Shown piece by piece: positions 48,280-58,609 of a DNA stretch of 64,000 nucleotides. A model generated the notes under the pieces. It did no database searches. It had not been told where the DNA came from and worked only from the letters and a program-made list of their open reading frames with translations. This DNA comes from Chrysoporthe austroafricana (lineage: Eukaryota > Ascomycota > Sordariomycetes > Diaporthales > Cryphonectriaceae): the NCBI GenBank assembly GCA_001051155.2, contig JYIP02000013.1, positions 1 through 64,000 of the forward strand, in the 5' to 3' direction. Positions within the stretch are counted from its first letter, which is position 1. Each line of letters opens with the position of its first letter. The position numbers and the translations under genes are program-made.

Positions 48280-49527
48280 ATGGGGAGCCTAGATGTACGG
48301 TCGAAGCCCATCTTCCTTGTCACACACCCGAGAGCTTGTTCTACAGCTTTCGAACGAGTACGTCTTGTGGCTTTGGGCACCTACTATACGGTGAAGAGGC
48401 GTCACAACTGATTTGGCTCAACAGGCAATTTTGACTAGGAAGCAGGACCTTTTCTGCGTCCATGAGCCGTTCTCAGATGCATACCATTGGGGCCCTGAGA
48501 AGCTATCTGAGAGGTATGAGAAGGTTGAGAAGCTGAGGATGGAGAAGGGTCTCCAAGACTACACCTTCCGCGCAGCTCTGAGAACCATCAGTGATTCAGA
48601 GAATAGTGTAAGCACATTCCGATGCCAAGACTCAATGCCAACCATGTGTTGTCCGTGTGCGCTGACGCGGGCCCAGGGCAAGCGCGTGTTCATCAAGGAC
48701 ATGGCCAAGTGCCTGATGCCACTTGGTGACAACGCTCCACAAATTGTCTCCTCCCTGCAGCAACTGGAACACGTTCCTGGCGGGGATTGTGGCACTGTCC
48801 CTCGTTACGCCCCCCTTCATGGCAGGACGGGCATGGCGGACAACATCCCAAATCCGACTGTCATTCCTCCGGAGCTGCTCCTGGGATTCCAGTATGCCTT
48901 CCTTATCCGAGACCCTCGCCTTAGTATTCCGAGCCTGTATGAATGTACCCAACCCCCTAAGTCATGCGTGACTGGCTGGCACGGCTTCAAGGAGGAGGAT
49001 GCAGGCTACAAGGAGCTGCGGAGGCTTTTCGACTATCTTGTCGACGTCGGACACATTGGCGGCTGCAACACAGACAATCCGATATGCATCGTCGACGCCG
49101 CGGATCTCCTGGAGAATCCGGAGCAGATCATGCAGCGTTTCTGCGAGTCAGTCGGTATCACATACGACAGGAGAATGCTGCGCTGGGACTCGGAAGAAGA
49201 CCACAAGCGAGCAGAGGATGCGTTCAAGAACTGGGCGCCCTTCCACGATGCTGTCCTCAAGAGTACCTCGCTTCTGGCACGGCCCCCGGTATGTTCACAT
49301 TTCAATATCTTGTCAGCAGAATGTTGGAGCATAATGTTACATCACATCGCCTTGCACCTGGCTGACAATATTGTGGTTGAATACAGAAACCTCACGATGC
49401 TGAGGCGGACTTCGCAACCTGGACGCGCAAGTATGGCAGCGAGGCGGCAGCGTTGATTCAGAGAAACGTCGACAACAATATGCCAGACTACCTATACCTG
49501 AAGCAGTTTGCTATCAAGCTCATCTGA
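48280..49527 (+). CDS. Sulfotransferase-like P-loop protein, 337 aa
   Basis: Exons 48280-48357, 48425-48607, 48677-49288 and 49387-49527 join in frame (1,014 nt). Donors are GTACGT, GTAAGC and GTATGT and acceptors CAG, CAG and CAG. The ATG has an AACCATGGG context. The N terminus IFLVTHPRACSTAFER occupies the place of the 5'-phosphosulfate-binding loop of sulfotransferase-like proteins. CVHEPFSDAYH, GKRVFIKDMA, FLIRDPRLSIPS (the 3'-phosphate loop position), GYKELRRLFDYL and a C-terminal WTRKYGS...YLYLKQFAIKLI follow. This fungal family is annotated as sulfotransferase-like or P-loop protein, and genuine sulfonation has rarely been shown. A region around 48780-48835 (GGDCGTVPRYAPLHG) is longer than usual and might hide a further small intron. 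Confidence 0.8.
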
Positions 49528-50903
49528 TGAGCCTAAAATCGTAGTTTCCCTTCCTCCTCAAGTCCATTTTGGCTTATTCCTTTCCATAGTCTGCCATCTA
49601 GGTAGTTTTGAATACATCGAGGTCCGCATCCTAAGTTAGTAGGAAAGGCACTTGCATTTCCCCACGAAATGCTCCGCCAAGCGCGGGCCCTGGAATTAAG
49701 GAGTTAGCCTTCTTTATCGTATCTCGAGCCTTTGAGCGCTCGTTCGCCGTCGTGGGCGTAGCCCATCTATGGGAGCATGGGAACGCCGGTGTGAGCGATG
49801 TTACATTGCCTATACATGCGAGTAGAAAAAGCCCAGGAAAGATGCAGATGAAATGGGTTGCCCATCGTTTCGATTGGCCGGGCGGCCCCGGCCCCACCTT
49901 GCGGGAGTAGGAGAGAACGAAGCCGTACCGCCGATCCAAGAGACGACCACAACCTGCATAACGGAATCTGGAGAAGTGGATCCTAGGGACGACGGGAATC
50001 GGGCCCGCAGAAATGTCCGTGATCAACGACGTTGCAGGACAAGCAAAACAAATATTGCAGGTGAAATACTGGATCTGTCTTGGCTACATATTATTATGAC
50101 TCGCGGCAGCACGAATGGCAAGGTTGTATCTGATACCACCTCGCCCTTTGCAAATTCAAAGGCGCGTGCAAGGCTGAGTCTCATTCGGTTGTGCACATCG
50201 CCTGAAGATGAACGGCGACCTTGGAATAAAGTTTTGCTCTACTGTTTGAGCTGCATGTGCACTAGGGAGGAAGGCTTACCGGGTTAGCTGACCGACCTGC
50301 CATTCCATATGGAGCTTCCAGGGATGTGTTTGGCGATAGCTTTCAGGCAATGCCCCCGACTCCCGACCCCCGACTTCCGACGCCCGACGGCCATTCCTTC
50401 TGGTCCACATCATGGCTTGGCGGGATAGCTGCATTAGATGCCGACTGCCCGTATGGTTGCTAGCCGGCGGCTGCAGTCCAATCCTACTTCTGTGCCGGAT
50501 CGAGGCTGCGATGGTATCAGGCTTTGCACGCATGCGATCCCTGACTCAGGTGTCCAGTTCGCCTCCCAAACTGAGACTGTGGCCGCCTGTGCGCACCATT
50601 GAGTCCGCAATTTCTTGCAAACTAGAGCCAGCAATGCACAAATTGTGCCACATTGTACTGACTGTTGTCACCCATTAGGCGCATGTCGGTTGTGTTGTCT
50701 GGGGCTCTTCAAGAGGGTTGAACACATTCTGTACTGTGGCTATACTCAAGATGCTCCAAGCAAAAGTAATTCATGATAGTTCATCTAATGAATCAAGTAA
50801 ATCCGGGGGTAATTCCCACGGATTAGATATATTCCCAGAGTACTAAAGCCTACATCGAGTTGATCCAAATAGATACGAGGTGCAATGCCTGAGCATGGCG
50901 AGT
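49528..50903. other. Long intergenic region without a supported gene
   Basis: About 1.4 kb of ordinary composition. Frames of 131 (- strand, 49631-50026) and 144 codons (+ strand, 49853-50287) overlap each other and show no domain or conserved pattern. A short run of CCCGACT/CCCGACC-type repeats lies at 50353-50395. It might hold remains of a gene too decayed to recognise. Confidence 0.5.
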
Positions 50904-53504
50904 TCATGTATTTTGTGAAGCTTCCAATGCCCCATCATCAGCCTCTCGCTCTAGCCTGTTCCACTTCTCCTCTTCCTTATTATATTTAGAGAAGAGCATA
51001 TAGAATACGATTGAAAGCACGAACATGGTCCCGCTCAAGCAGGCGAACTGCACAAGGACCCGATCCCATGTCGACGTAGGTGACAGCGCAATCCCAAGGG
51101 CAGAACCAATAGCGCAGAGAAGAAGGTTGATGGAGGCAACCAGGCTCTTCATTGAGCTAGGAGCCTTGGTGTATGCATATTCCATGCTGCTGACAAAGGC
51201 GAGGATCTCAGCGAGCGCCGTCATGACGTAGATTGGAATAATGGAGAGGAAGTCGACCTTTGGTGGATGTCAGCCAGTCAGTCTTTGGAACTACTCGTCG
51301 AGCTAAATCTGAAAGACTTACCGAATAAGGTGGTGATTTCTGCACAACTGGCCTCTGTTAGACTCTTGTGAGGGTGGTTGAAACTGTTGGGGAATGACAA
51401 TAACATACGAGACTGCAATCCTGCGGCGATTGCTATTGCCCCAGACATAACGAAGAAGCCTACGGCGATTCTGGAGATTGGGCGGAATGCAATCCCTCGT
51501 CGGCGCAGTGCCGGGTCAATGAGCTTTTGACTAGAAACGGAGTCAGGGTGCATTCAGCAACGGCCATGAGGGTGATTTGGAGGAACTGACAACAGAGGGA
51601 GAAGAACTAGAATGCTGAGTGGATTGATGCTCCCAGCCACTTGGAAGCCCAGTTAGCGCTGGTGTACTGTTTGGTTGACGGGTGCTGCAAGGTAACAGAC
51701 AGAAATCATTGGGTAGTCCCATAGTATTCATCTTGCCTGCCATGCTGATGACGTTGCCCACTGTGTTCCCATAGCACAGCCAGAAGAACGGGCTAGCAGC
51801 TCGTTAGATCCAGCTGAACTTCGGAGTGTGAAGGGGTAATTAAGTAACTCACAACAGCGATCTATGTCGTTATTCGTCAGGTTGTTAGCATGAGTTGAGA
51901 ATGATTGATGATGGGTCCCTTTCTCGGGTTGACTCACAAGACTCTGCAAGCCGTCAAGGCAATCTTGAGTTCATCCACAAACAGGTCATTCCATGGCACC
52001 TGGACTGCACTGGCTGACTGCCTCAGATAGGAAGGCTTGGCTTTATCCATATTCCTGTCGTTTTTGAACCCAAGCCAAAGAGCACGGGCTGCTTGCAACA
52101 CTACGGATCCCTCGGGCGGGGGTGAGACTGTGGTCCGTAATCAGCAGGTATGCAATGAAGAGAGCGAGGCAACGGATGCTTGGATTACCGCATTTCTTCC
52201 GACCCAGAATAAGGGCCACGATAGCAAAGCCGTAGACACACAAGGCGATCAAGAAAACCGCCCAAAAGTCGACCTTGCGTTCAACCCACTTGTAATCTCT
52301 AGGTCAGCGCTCCGACTCATGAATACGGTTAGCCCAAGGTGCCTTACGGTTGCGACCAAGCCCGAGCAGGATCCTATATTCATGGTCCTCGATGGCTGTC
52401 AGCTTGCGACACATGTCCACGATCGCACCAGGATATATGTCCATACCAGTAATATCGGGCAAAGATGGTCTGGACAGTGACATCTGGATCAACAATCACT
52501 CGAAGACCGTTCGAATCCGTACTGACACGAGGTTTCTTATTGACATATTGCTTTGCGACCAGAGGGCCGACATTGCTTTTGATTCCTCCAGCACTAAATT
52601 CAGCACGGGAAAAGTCAGCTTCCTCAGACCTGATAGTACACGTGCAGGATCCTACTAACCCCAGTCCGATGATGACGAGTGCGACCATCAACCCAGGAAA
52701 GCCAGCACCTCTCTCTAGATTAACAGGCAACGACGTGATAAACAAGACGAGCATGCCCAAAGTCGCGGTCCTAGCAACATGTCACCATTCATAGTCCGGA
52801 CGAATGGGAATCGCAGAGTGCTCACACTGTTCCAATCAAAATCGTCTTGAAGCGGCCCAACTTGGTGTCGGCCACAAGGGCGCCAAGGATCGGCGTGAGA
52901 TAGCACCAACATTGGAAGAAATACCCAATGGCAGTTGCCGTAGCTTGTCCCTGGAAATAGTAGACCAACGTCAGGCCAACCACAACAACTCGTCGGGTAT
53001 TCCAAGAGCTTGTTTCGGAAAGTAGAAGGGACAATCATACCTTGCCTAGCGCTCCTGGGAGGCCCGAACCATGACGAGGGTTTTGTATGTAGTTCTCTAA
53101 CCCTAATGTAAGTACAACACGAGACACCGCGCTGAGTGTGGGATCACGGCATGGAAAGGTGAGGAACCAACGCATGGGGCCTGTCAACGATCTGAACGTG
53201 AATCGCTCGGCGGCTTCCGCGACAACAACAAAGAAGATTGTGTAAGGGATCTTGTCGGAGACCCGAGGAAGAGTTTCCAGCTCGCTTGGGGACGGTTCGG
53301 AGACCTCGTCATCGTCAACAGAACGAAGGGTGTCGTGAGTGTCGTGTTTGTCGTCTTTCTCTTGTTTGTCGACAGGCGCTTTGTTCACCTCTGTCTTCTC
53401 TGAGTCTCTTTGGTTGTTGTGTCAGTCCAAAGTCCAATCGGCAATGCAGAGGTCTTGCCTACTTACGCAGCTTGGGCGCTAGACCGTGTCGTAGTTGACG
53501 GCAT
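50904..53504 (-). CDS. POT/PTR2-family proton-coupled peptide transporter, about 567 aa, many introns
   Basis: Exons read on the - strand: 53467-53504, 53172-53407, 53041-53096, 52826-52950, 52660-52770, 52447-52593, 52348-52387, 52189-52288, 51938-52127, 51853-51861, 51701-51792, 51591-51639, 51409-51530, 51322-51354 and 50904-51257. Family marks in order: VAEAAERFTF, GPMQNYIQNP, GYFFQCWCYLTPILGALVAD, GIKSNVGPLVAKQY, VDFWAVFLIAL, FFWLCYGNTVGN, LAGSINPLSILVLLP, PALRRRGIAFRP and EYAYTKAPSSMKSLV. These cover the twelve-helix POT fold at the plasma or vacuolar membrane. Exon 10 is only 9 nt. The joins are in frame through exon 13, but exons 13-15 miss by one base as drawn, so either one boundary is wrong or there is a one-base indel. 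It would import peptides or move a pathway product. Confidence 0.85.
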
Positions 53505-54318
53505 CTTTGCAAGGTTCGTATTGTGTCCCTGAGGTGTTGGCGACTTCGGGTGGAAAGGCAAGGGTAACATTAACTAAGGTCTCATTGAGAACAAACTGGC
53601 CAACTCGATCTGAGGTAAACAGCAGTCTTAGGTTCTCAAGCTTTCGGTAAGAAATCACACGGTCCAGACACCTCAAACTACAAAGTCTAGGCGGAACAAT
53701 TCATCCATAAGATGTGCCAATGCTGCGAGGAGTACAATACATTTAGCCACAGCCCCTGTCGCCATCCCTATCATAGGTCACCAACCGCCCTTGGCATGCC
53801 TTGCCCTCGTCCTCCTGCTTTGGCCAGTGCCCAGACCTGGAAGGAACGGCTCAGTGGAGAACGGAAATGTGCCTTGCGAACTTCCTCGCGATCTTACATT
53901 GTGCTCGACTCCGGCCTAGGAGAAATGTATACACAATATCCATCGCATACGGTGGAACCAGGGCGGGAAAGCCACGGACAGGAAGTATAATTTAATTAAT
54001 AAAATTACTTATTACTACCCATAAGTGTCAGGTGCTACGTCAAGTCCTAACAACGCCTTGTTCTGTTGCCAGGGCTTTGCAAGTTTGATGCACTGAAAAT
54101 ACGACTGTATGCAGCAAGGGTCGTCCTGATAGCCAGCGATCAAGTGCCATCTGTACATAAGTACTTATGCAGTCAGGCCGCATGGTCACACAGCCCACAG
54201 ATTCCCCACATGGCAAGTAACGACTCGTATACGTATCTATCTGAGAGTATCCACTAAAGGTTTCCTGGTGTTTCTCCTTGTTGCTGAGGACACGTATACA
54301 CGCACAATGACGGCGAGC
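53505..54318. other. Intergenic region between transporter and DGNHR protein
   Basis: Contains the promoter of the transporter (- strand) and the 3' flank of the next - strand gene. An AT-rich TTTAATTAATAAAATTA tract lies at 53990-54010. Frames here (53479-53676, 53712-53990) overlap the transporter start or lack any conserved feature. Confidence 0.5.
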
Positions 54319-55953
54319 TCATGGTGCAGTCACCTCCCTTTGTATCTCGGCCAGACCGTTCATACTCTTCCTCAGCGTTGCTCGGAAAACTGTAGTCTCA
54401 GCGACATCGGCAGGTCCGCCATGTGCCTCTGTTCCAAACGGCGTCAATGGCAAAAGCCTGAAGCCCTCCGGTCGCCCATGCGTCTGCCCTGCCTTTTGCG
54501 GCAAGGCAAGCCCCAGTTCCGGATCATTGAACAGGGTCTGGTGGAAGGGATGCAGGAGTACAGGTCTCCGCTTCCCCTTGGAGCGTTGTTTGCAGATGGT
54601 CAGGAAATCCGCCTCCTGAACCACCAGGGCGGGAATAGACTCAATCGAGGCGAATTGCCGCACAAGCCCGGTATGGGCGAGGATAAAGCTGTGGAGACGG
54701 CGGCTGCGCGGGCTGTGTAGCTCCTCCGCGACGTCCAAAAGATCAACTTGCCATTTATCTCCGAGATGGTGCAGCGCGCAGTACTCGACGAGGTGTCGCG
54801 ACATGGTCGCCCCTCTCACTTCATATTCCAGCGCAGCATCATCTGCGAAAGGTTCCAGCAGTTGATGGTATGTGGCTAGGAACCTCAGTAGAATCGATGC
54901 GGTGACTCGGTGGTTCCCGTCGATAATGGACGTGAGGAACCGGCGACCACCACTCGGTTCAGAGTAGGATGGGCAAGCCGTAACGAGGATGGGCACGATT
55001 GGACAGGCGTGCCCGGTATTCGCAATGACGGCCAATAGCATCTCCTCAGCGACCTCCAGGACGTGGGCGGGGACCGAGAACTCTGCACGGGCCAGACTGT
55101 GCAACGGGATCTTTGCGTAGGGAAGTTGGTGGTGAGCGTGGAAGTGGATCAGGAAGACACGGTCCATGAGTGGGTTGGTGAGGTAAGATGATTCGTGCGC
55201 CGCTTGGGCAGCAACCCTCTCGAGATCCATAAGCTCGATTAAGCCCCGGGAATCAGATTGTGCTGCCATCTCTTGGAGGAATGTGGTTACTAGGCGAATG
55301 AACAGGAGGTGCTGAGCCGTAAAGTCCTTCTCGAGGCCATAGATGGGGTCCTTTGTGAAGGCGTGGATTTGCAAGAACTCAACTCCGCTTGTTGGACCCG
55401 TCCCATTTGCGAGGTGCAGAGCAATCTCTTCAAGCGAACGCTTCCATAAGCGCCGAGACATGTCAGAGGTGGCCTCATTGACCTCGTAGTCCCTCGGTAA
55501 GACCACGTAGTCAGACTTGGCCGTCCGCTCCCGACTCAAGCTGAGATGGCCACGATGCTGTCCAGAAAGTGTGCTTTCCAGAGCTTCCCTGGATTGCCAT
55601 TTCAGGAGTGGCAATGCTGCCCTCCACCCGGCCAGGACGCTTGACTGGTTGAGGAGTTCTTGCATGACAGATTCGCTGGCGGAGGGAGCGCTACGCTCCG
55701 GGTGGCAAGAGAGAAGGTAGACCGTTCTTCCGTGTTCGGTTTCGAGGTCCCCAAACTCGTTCCAGTCACCAACTGTGAAGAACTCCCCTCGCATCTTCTC
55801 AGCTGAGGGAAACAGTCTGGGCGGAGGGTTTTCAGGGTCCGGCCGGACTAAGAAGCGCATCCTCTCCAGTGAAAGGCCAATAAAATGCCCAATGGAGGGG
55901 TTCCAGATATCTCCGCGAGGGAGCCTTGGGAGAGGTCGTTTGGCGATATTCAT
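54319..55953 (-). CDS. Uncharacterised protein with a ParB/sulfiredoxin-like DGNHR motif, 544 aa
   Basis: Single exon, ATG at 55953. I do not recognise a named family over the full length. The N-terminal half is soluble and helix-rich. Around residues 335-360 the sequence RRFLTSIIDGNHRVTASILL resembles the DG(N/H)HR core of the ParB/Srx fold, with D345-R349 as the motif. In that fold the motif lies next to bound nucleotide, and some members (SbnI and archaeal SerK) are free L-serine kinases. It is preceded by a segment that could provide the strand before the motif (CPIVPILVTACPSYSEPSGG). The C-terminal part includes HSFILAHTGLVRQF and HPFHQTLFNDPELGLALP. No signal peptide or membrane segment. 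It is divergent from the aminotransferase gene (867-bp gap), which suggests joint regulation. An enzymatic role in the cluster is inference. Confidence 0.8.
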   Translation of the reverse strand: MNIAKRPLPRLPRGDIWNPSIGHFIGLSLERMRFLVRPDPENPPPRLFPSAEKMRGEFFTVGDWNEFGDLETEHGRTVYLLSCHPERSAPSASESVMQELLNQSSVLAGWRAALPLLKWQSREALESTLSGQHRGHLSLSRERTAKSDYVVLPRDYEVNEATSDMSRRLWKRSLEEIALHLANGTGPTSGVEFLQIHAFTKDPIYGLEKDFTAQHLLFIRLVTTFLQEMAAQSDSRGLIELMDLERVAAQAAHESSYLTNPLMDRVFLIHFHAHHQLPYAKIPLHSLARAEFSVPAHVLEVAEEMLLAVIANTGHACPIVPILVTACPSYSEPSGGRRFLTSIIDGNHRVTASILLRFLATYHQLLEPFADDAALEYEVRGATMSRHLVEYCALHHLGDKWQVDLLDVAEELHSPRSRRLHSFILAHTGLVRQFASIESIPALVVQEADFLTICKQRSKGKRRPVLLHPFHQTLFNDPELGLALPQKAGQTHGRPEGFRLLPLTPFGTEAHGGPADVAETTVFRATLRKSMNGLAEIQREVTAP

Positions 55954-56820
55954 GGCTTCCTTTCAGGGTCATTCAACGGGCGTAACAGATTGAACATTTG
56001 CCTCGAAAGCTGAGCTAACAGAAGAAGACGTCAAAAACTGTGACTGCCTCCAGAACCTGAAGGCACGAGATGCCGTGCTCACTGCTTCACGTGGATTTCT
56101 TATCGAACAACCCGCCATACATGGACCGTCACAGCCCTGGGTGTCCCTCAGTGGGTACTGGAAATGTTGCTACGATGAATCCATCGGCCAAAGATGACCT
56201 GTCAGCCGAAGCTTGAAGTGGGTGTTTCTTCCGGCGAGCCTTTTGACCTAAAAACTGTGATCTTTTGACCCCCCTGACTTCGAATGAGGAACACACTATT
56301 GAAGCTTGCTGCTAGAGTTGCATGAAGCAAAAGGGGTATGTCCAGGATGCTGGTCAGCAACAAAATAGATCCATCTTCCGGTGATGTGTTCACCGGTCGC
56401 TGATCACTCTTCCTGTTCCCGGCCTGGATGTAACCAGACTCCCCTCCGGTGGGACATCAGTCACGACAACGCATATAATTTCCGAGGTGCACAGTACTAC
56501 CATTCGTAGCAAGGTATGCATATCACGCGTGAATATTTGCGCAGCTTCAGCAATGCTTAAGCGAGTTGCAGGCCAGGAGATGTGATGCAAATGCTCCAGC
56601 CATGGGGGGATTAACCGCAACCTCCGAGATCTTAGAAATAAGTTTCTCTTTTTGTGGTGCCCCTCATACTCCGTGTGTGCTCGAAGAGAGTATAGCTCTC
56701 CCGCTCCAAACAACGCCCGCTTTGGTTTTGTCAAGCTGCTGTCGTTGAGAGTGTGCCCCCATCCTGGTCAAGTTGTCCCACAACAGTGCCACAACCGTAT
56801 ATTCACTCTTCACTTTGGTC
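55954..56820. promoter_or_regulatory. Divergent intergenic region, DGNHR protein / aminotransferase
   Basis: 867 bp between head-to-head genes. CCTCCG (CGGAGG on the other strand) appears at about 56434 and 56621, matching the core found in the 27-bp repeats at 48006-48086. No other gene supported. Confidence 0.4.
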
Positions 56821-58074
56821 ATGGCGACTGTTCATGAAATCTTGCTCACATCAAATGGCCTCCCGTTTCCCGACCCGCTGATATCTAAGTGGCCACTCCG
56901 CCCAGACGTGGTCCACATGGACCATGGCTCTTCCGGTGCCTGTCCAACCGAGGTGCTTGAGCACCAGAATGCTCTACGCTGGGACCTGGACCGAGGGTCT
57001 CCTGAGTTCTTCCTCTCGCGCTGGTCACCTCGACACCGCGCTTCCAAGGAGGCCCTGGCAGCCTTCGTCAACGCAGACTATGACGAGCTCTTGCTGACTC
57101 CCGGCTCGACACTGGGCCTCAACATCATCACCCAGAGCCAGAAGTTCCAGCCCGGTGACGAGCTCCTGACGACAAACCATGCCTACAGCTCTGTCACCAT
57201 GCTACTCAGGCACGTTGCCAGCCGCGACGGGGCCAAGCTCGTGATCGCCAAGGTGCCGTTCCCCGTCGCATCGCCAGACGAGGTCGTCGAGAGCATCCTG
57301 GCATGCGTGACGGAGCGGACCAAGTTCGCAATCATCGATCATATCGTGAGCCGCACCGGCCTGGTGTTCCCCATCAAGCGCATTATAAAAGAGCTCGCAG
57401 ACCGCGGCGTGGACACGCTCGTCGATGGGGCCCACGGCCCGGGGCAGGTCAAGGTCGACCTCCATGATATCGGCTCTGCGTACTACACCACCAGCTGCCA
57501 CAAGTGGATGTGTGCGCCCCGCGGCGTCGGCTTCATGTACGTCCGCCGGGACCATATCAGCCGTCTGAAGCCCTTGATTATTGCACGCTCTGGTCACTGG
57601 CGGGACGCACAGGACGGCGCCTACACCTGGCTGGAACACACCTTTGAGTGGAACGGCTGCCACGACCCCTCTGGCATGCACAGCATGCCTCGGATCATCG
57701 AGTTCCTCGAGACAGCACTGCCCGGCGGCCACGCAGCCATGGTGAAGAGGAACCACGACCTGGCAGTAGAAGCTCGCAGGCGTGTCCTCGCAATCCTGGG
57801 CATCGAGATCCCCTGTCCGGACGAGATGATCGCCAACATGGTCACATTTCCACTGCCGGATTCTGTTTTGCCTGACGCGCCTGGCATCTTGCCCATCTGC
57901 AAGACGCTATGGGAAAAGTACCGGGCTGAAATTCAGTGCTATCACTGGCCTGCCTATCCCAAACGAATCTTTCGTTTCAGCGTGCAACTGCACAATAGCA
58001 TGGATCAGTTCATTTGGCTGGCATACAAAATCAAGGAGGCTCTGCAAGAGGAAGATAAAGCGGGGACGCCTTGA
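56821..58074 (+). CDS. Class V PLP aminotransferase-like protein, isopenicillin-N-epimerase type, 417 aa
   Basis: Single exon. The start is the ATG at 56821 (MATVHEIL); the frame is open 48 bases further upstream but without ATG. It is a fold-type I PLP enzyme: DHGSSGACPTEV near the start, the phosphate-binding PGSTLGLN, HAYSSVTMLLRH, the PLP-ring Asp/His in LVDGAHGPGQVKVD, and the Schiff-base Lys in TTSCHKWMCAPRGVGF (Lys228). C-terminal domain to about residue 410 with FRFSVQLHNS. All key residues are present and length fits. Relatives include the isopenicillin N epimerase, hercynylcysteine sulfoxide lyase and cysteine desulfurase groups, so reactions could be epimerisation, beta-elimination or C-S/C-N lysis on an amino acid. 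It is followed 535 bp later on the same strand by the decarboxylase-like gene. Confidence 0.92.
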   Translation: MATVHEILLTSNGLPFPDPLISKWPLRPDVVHMDHGSSGACPTEVLEHQNALRWDLDRGSPEFFLSRWSPRHRASKEALAAFVNADYDELLLTPGSTLGLNIITQSQKFQPGDELLTTNHAYSSVTMLLRHVASRDGAKLVIAKVPFPVASPDEVVESILACVTERTKFAIIDHIVSRTGLVFPIKRIIKELADRGVDTLVDGAHGPGQVKVDLHDIGSAYYTTSCHKWMCAPRGVGFMYVRRDHISRLKPLIIARSGHWRDAQDGAYTWLEHTFEWNGCHDPSGMHSMPRIIEFLETALPGGHAAMVKRNHDLAVEARRRVLAILGIEIPCPDEMIANMVTFPLPDSVLPDAPGILPICKTLWEKYRAEIQCYHWPAYPKRIFRFSVQLHNSMDQFIWLAYKIKEALQEEDKAGTP

Positions 58075-58609
58075 TGGGAGTAAGGTCAAAGGGCGGTTCA
58101 ATCTCAGAATAACTAGTATGTAAGGGCACGGCATATTTTTGGCCGAATTGCCGCGGTTAGCTTGATATAGTCTCATAGTGATAGTCTAGATTGCTCGCAC
58201 GGGGGCCACACATATGCGGCCGTTGAATGGTTGTTGACATGGGATGCCCATAAGTCTACAGGTACCTATCAAAATTTTCGCTCGGCTTGGTGGGGACCAA
58301 ATAATGCATGTCAACCATGGTTGACTCAACACCACTTGTTATCTCATGCAATGCCCAAAGACATATCACACCAGCACGCATAAGGTATGACTGAATCCTA
58401 CTGGCCATCTTGGTGTCAAGCACTTGGGGGCAGGCCGATGCTTACGTAGATAGGGTTCAGATAAAAGGGGAAGGGCAGGCAGGTTGAAAGCTCCTGGAAT
58501 GAGACGTTACCAGTGATCTCAAGGGCGAGGGTCTCACAGAATTATATCTCAATTTTTCAATTTGTTCCCAGAAACGCTGACTCGCCTGTTAATTGTTCTC
58601 GAAGCCACG
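58075..58609. other. Intergenic region, aminotransferase to decarboxylase-like gene
   Basis: 3' flank of the aminotransferase and promoter of the next gene. AT-rich TTATATCTCAATTTTTC near 58541 may be the core promoter, about 70 bp before the putative first ATG at 58610. No gene. Confidence 0.5.

Noticed and set aside
49631..50287. Two overlapping frames of 131 and 144 codons in the large intergenic gap
   Set aside because: Opposite strands over the same bases, no ATG-context, domain or intron support.
57202..57756. 184-codon frame on the - strand
   Set aside because: Lies fully antisense to the intact aminotransferase; a by-product of GC-rich codon use with no domain.
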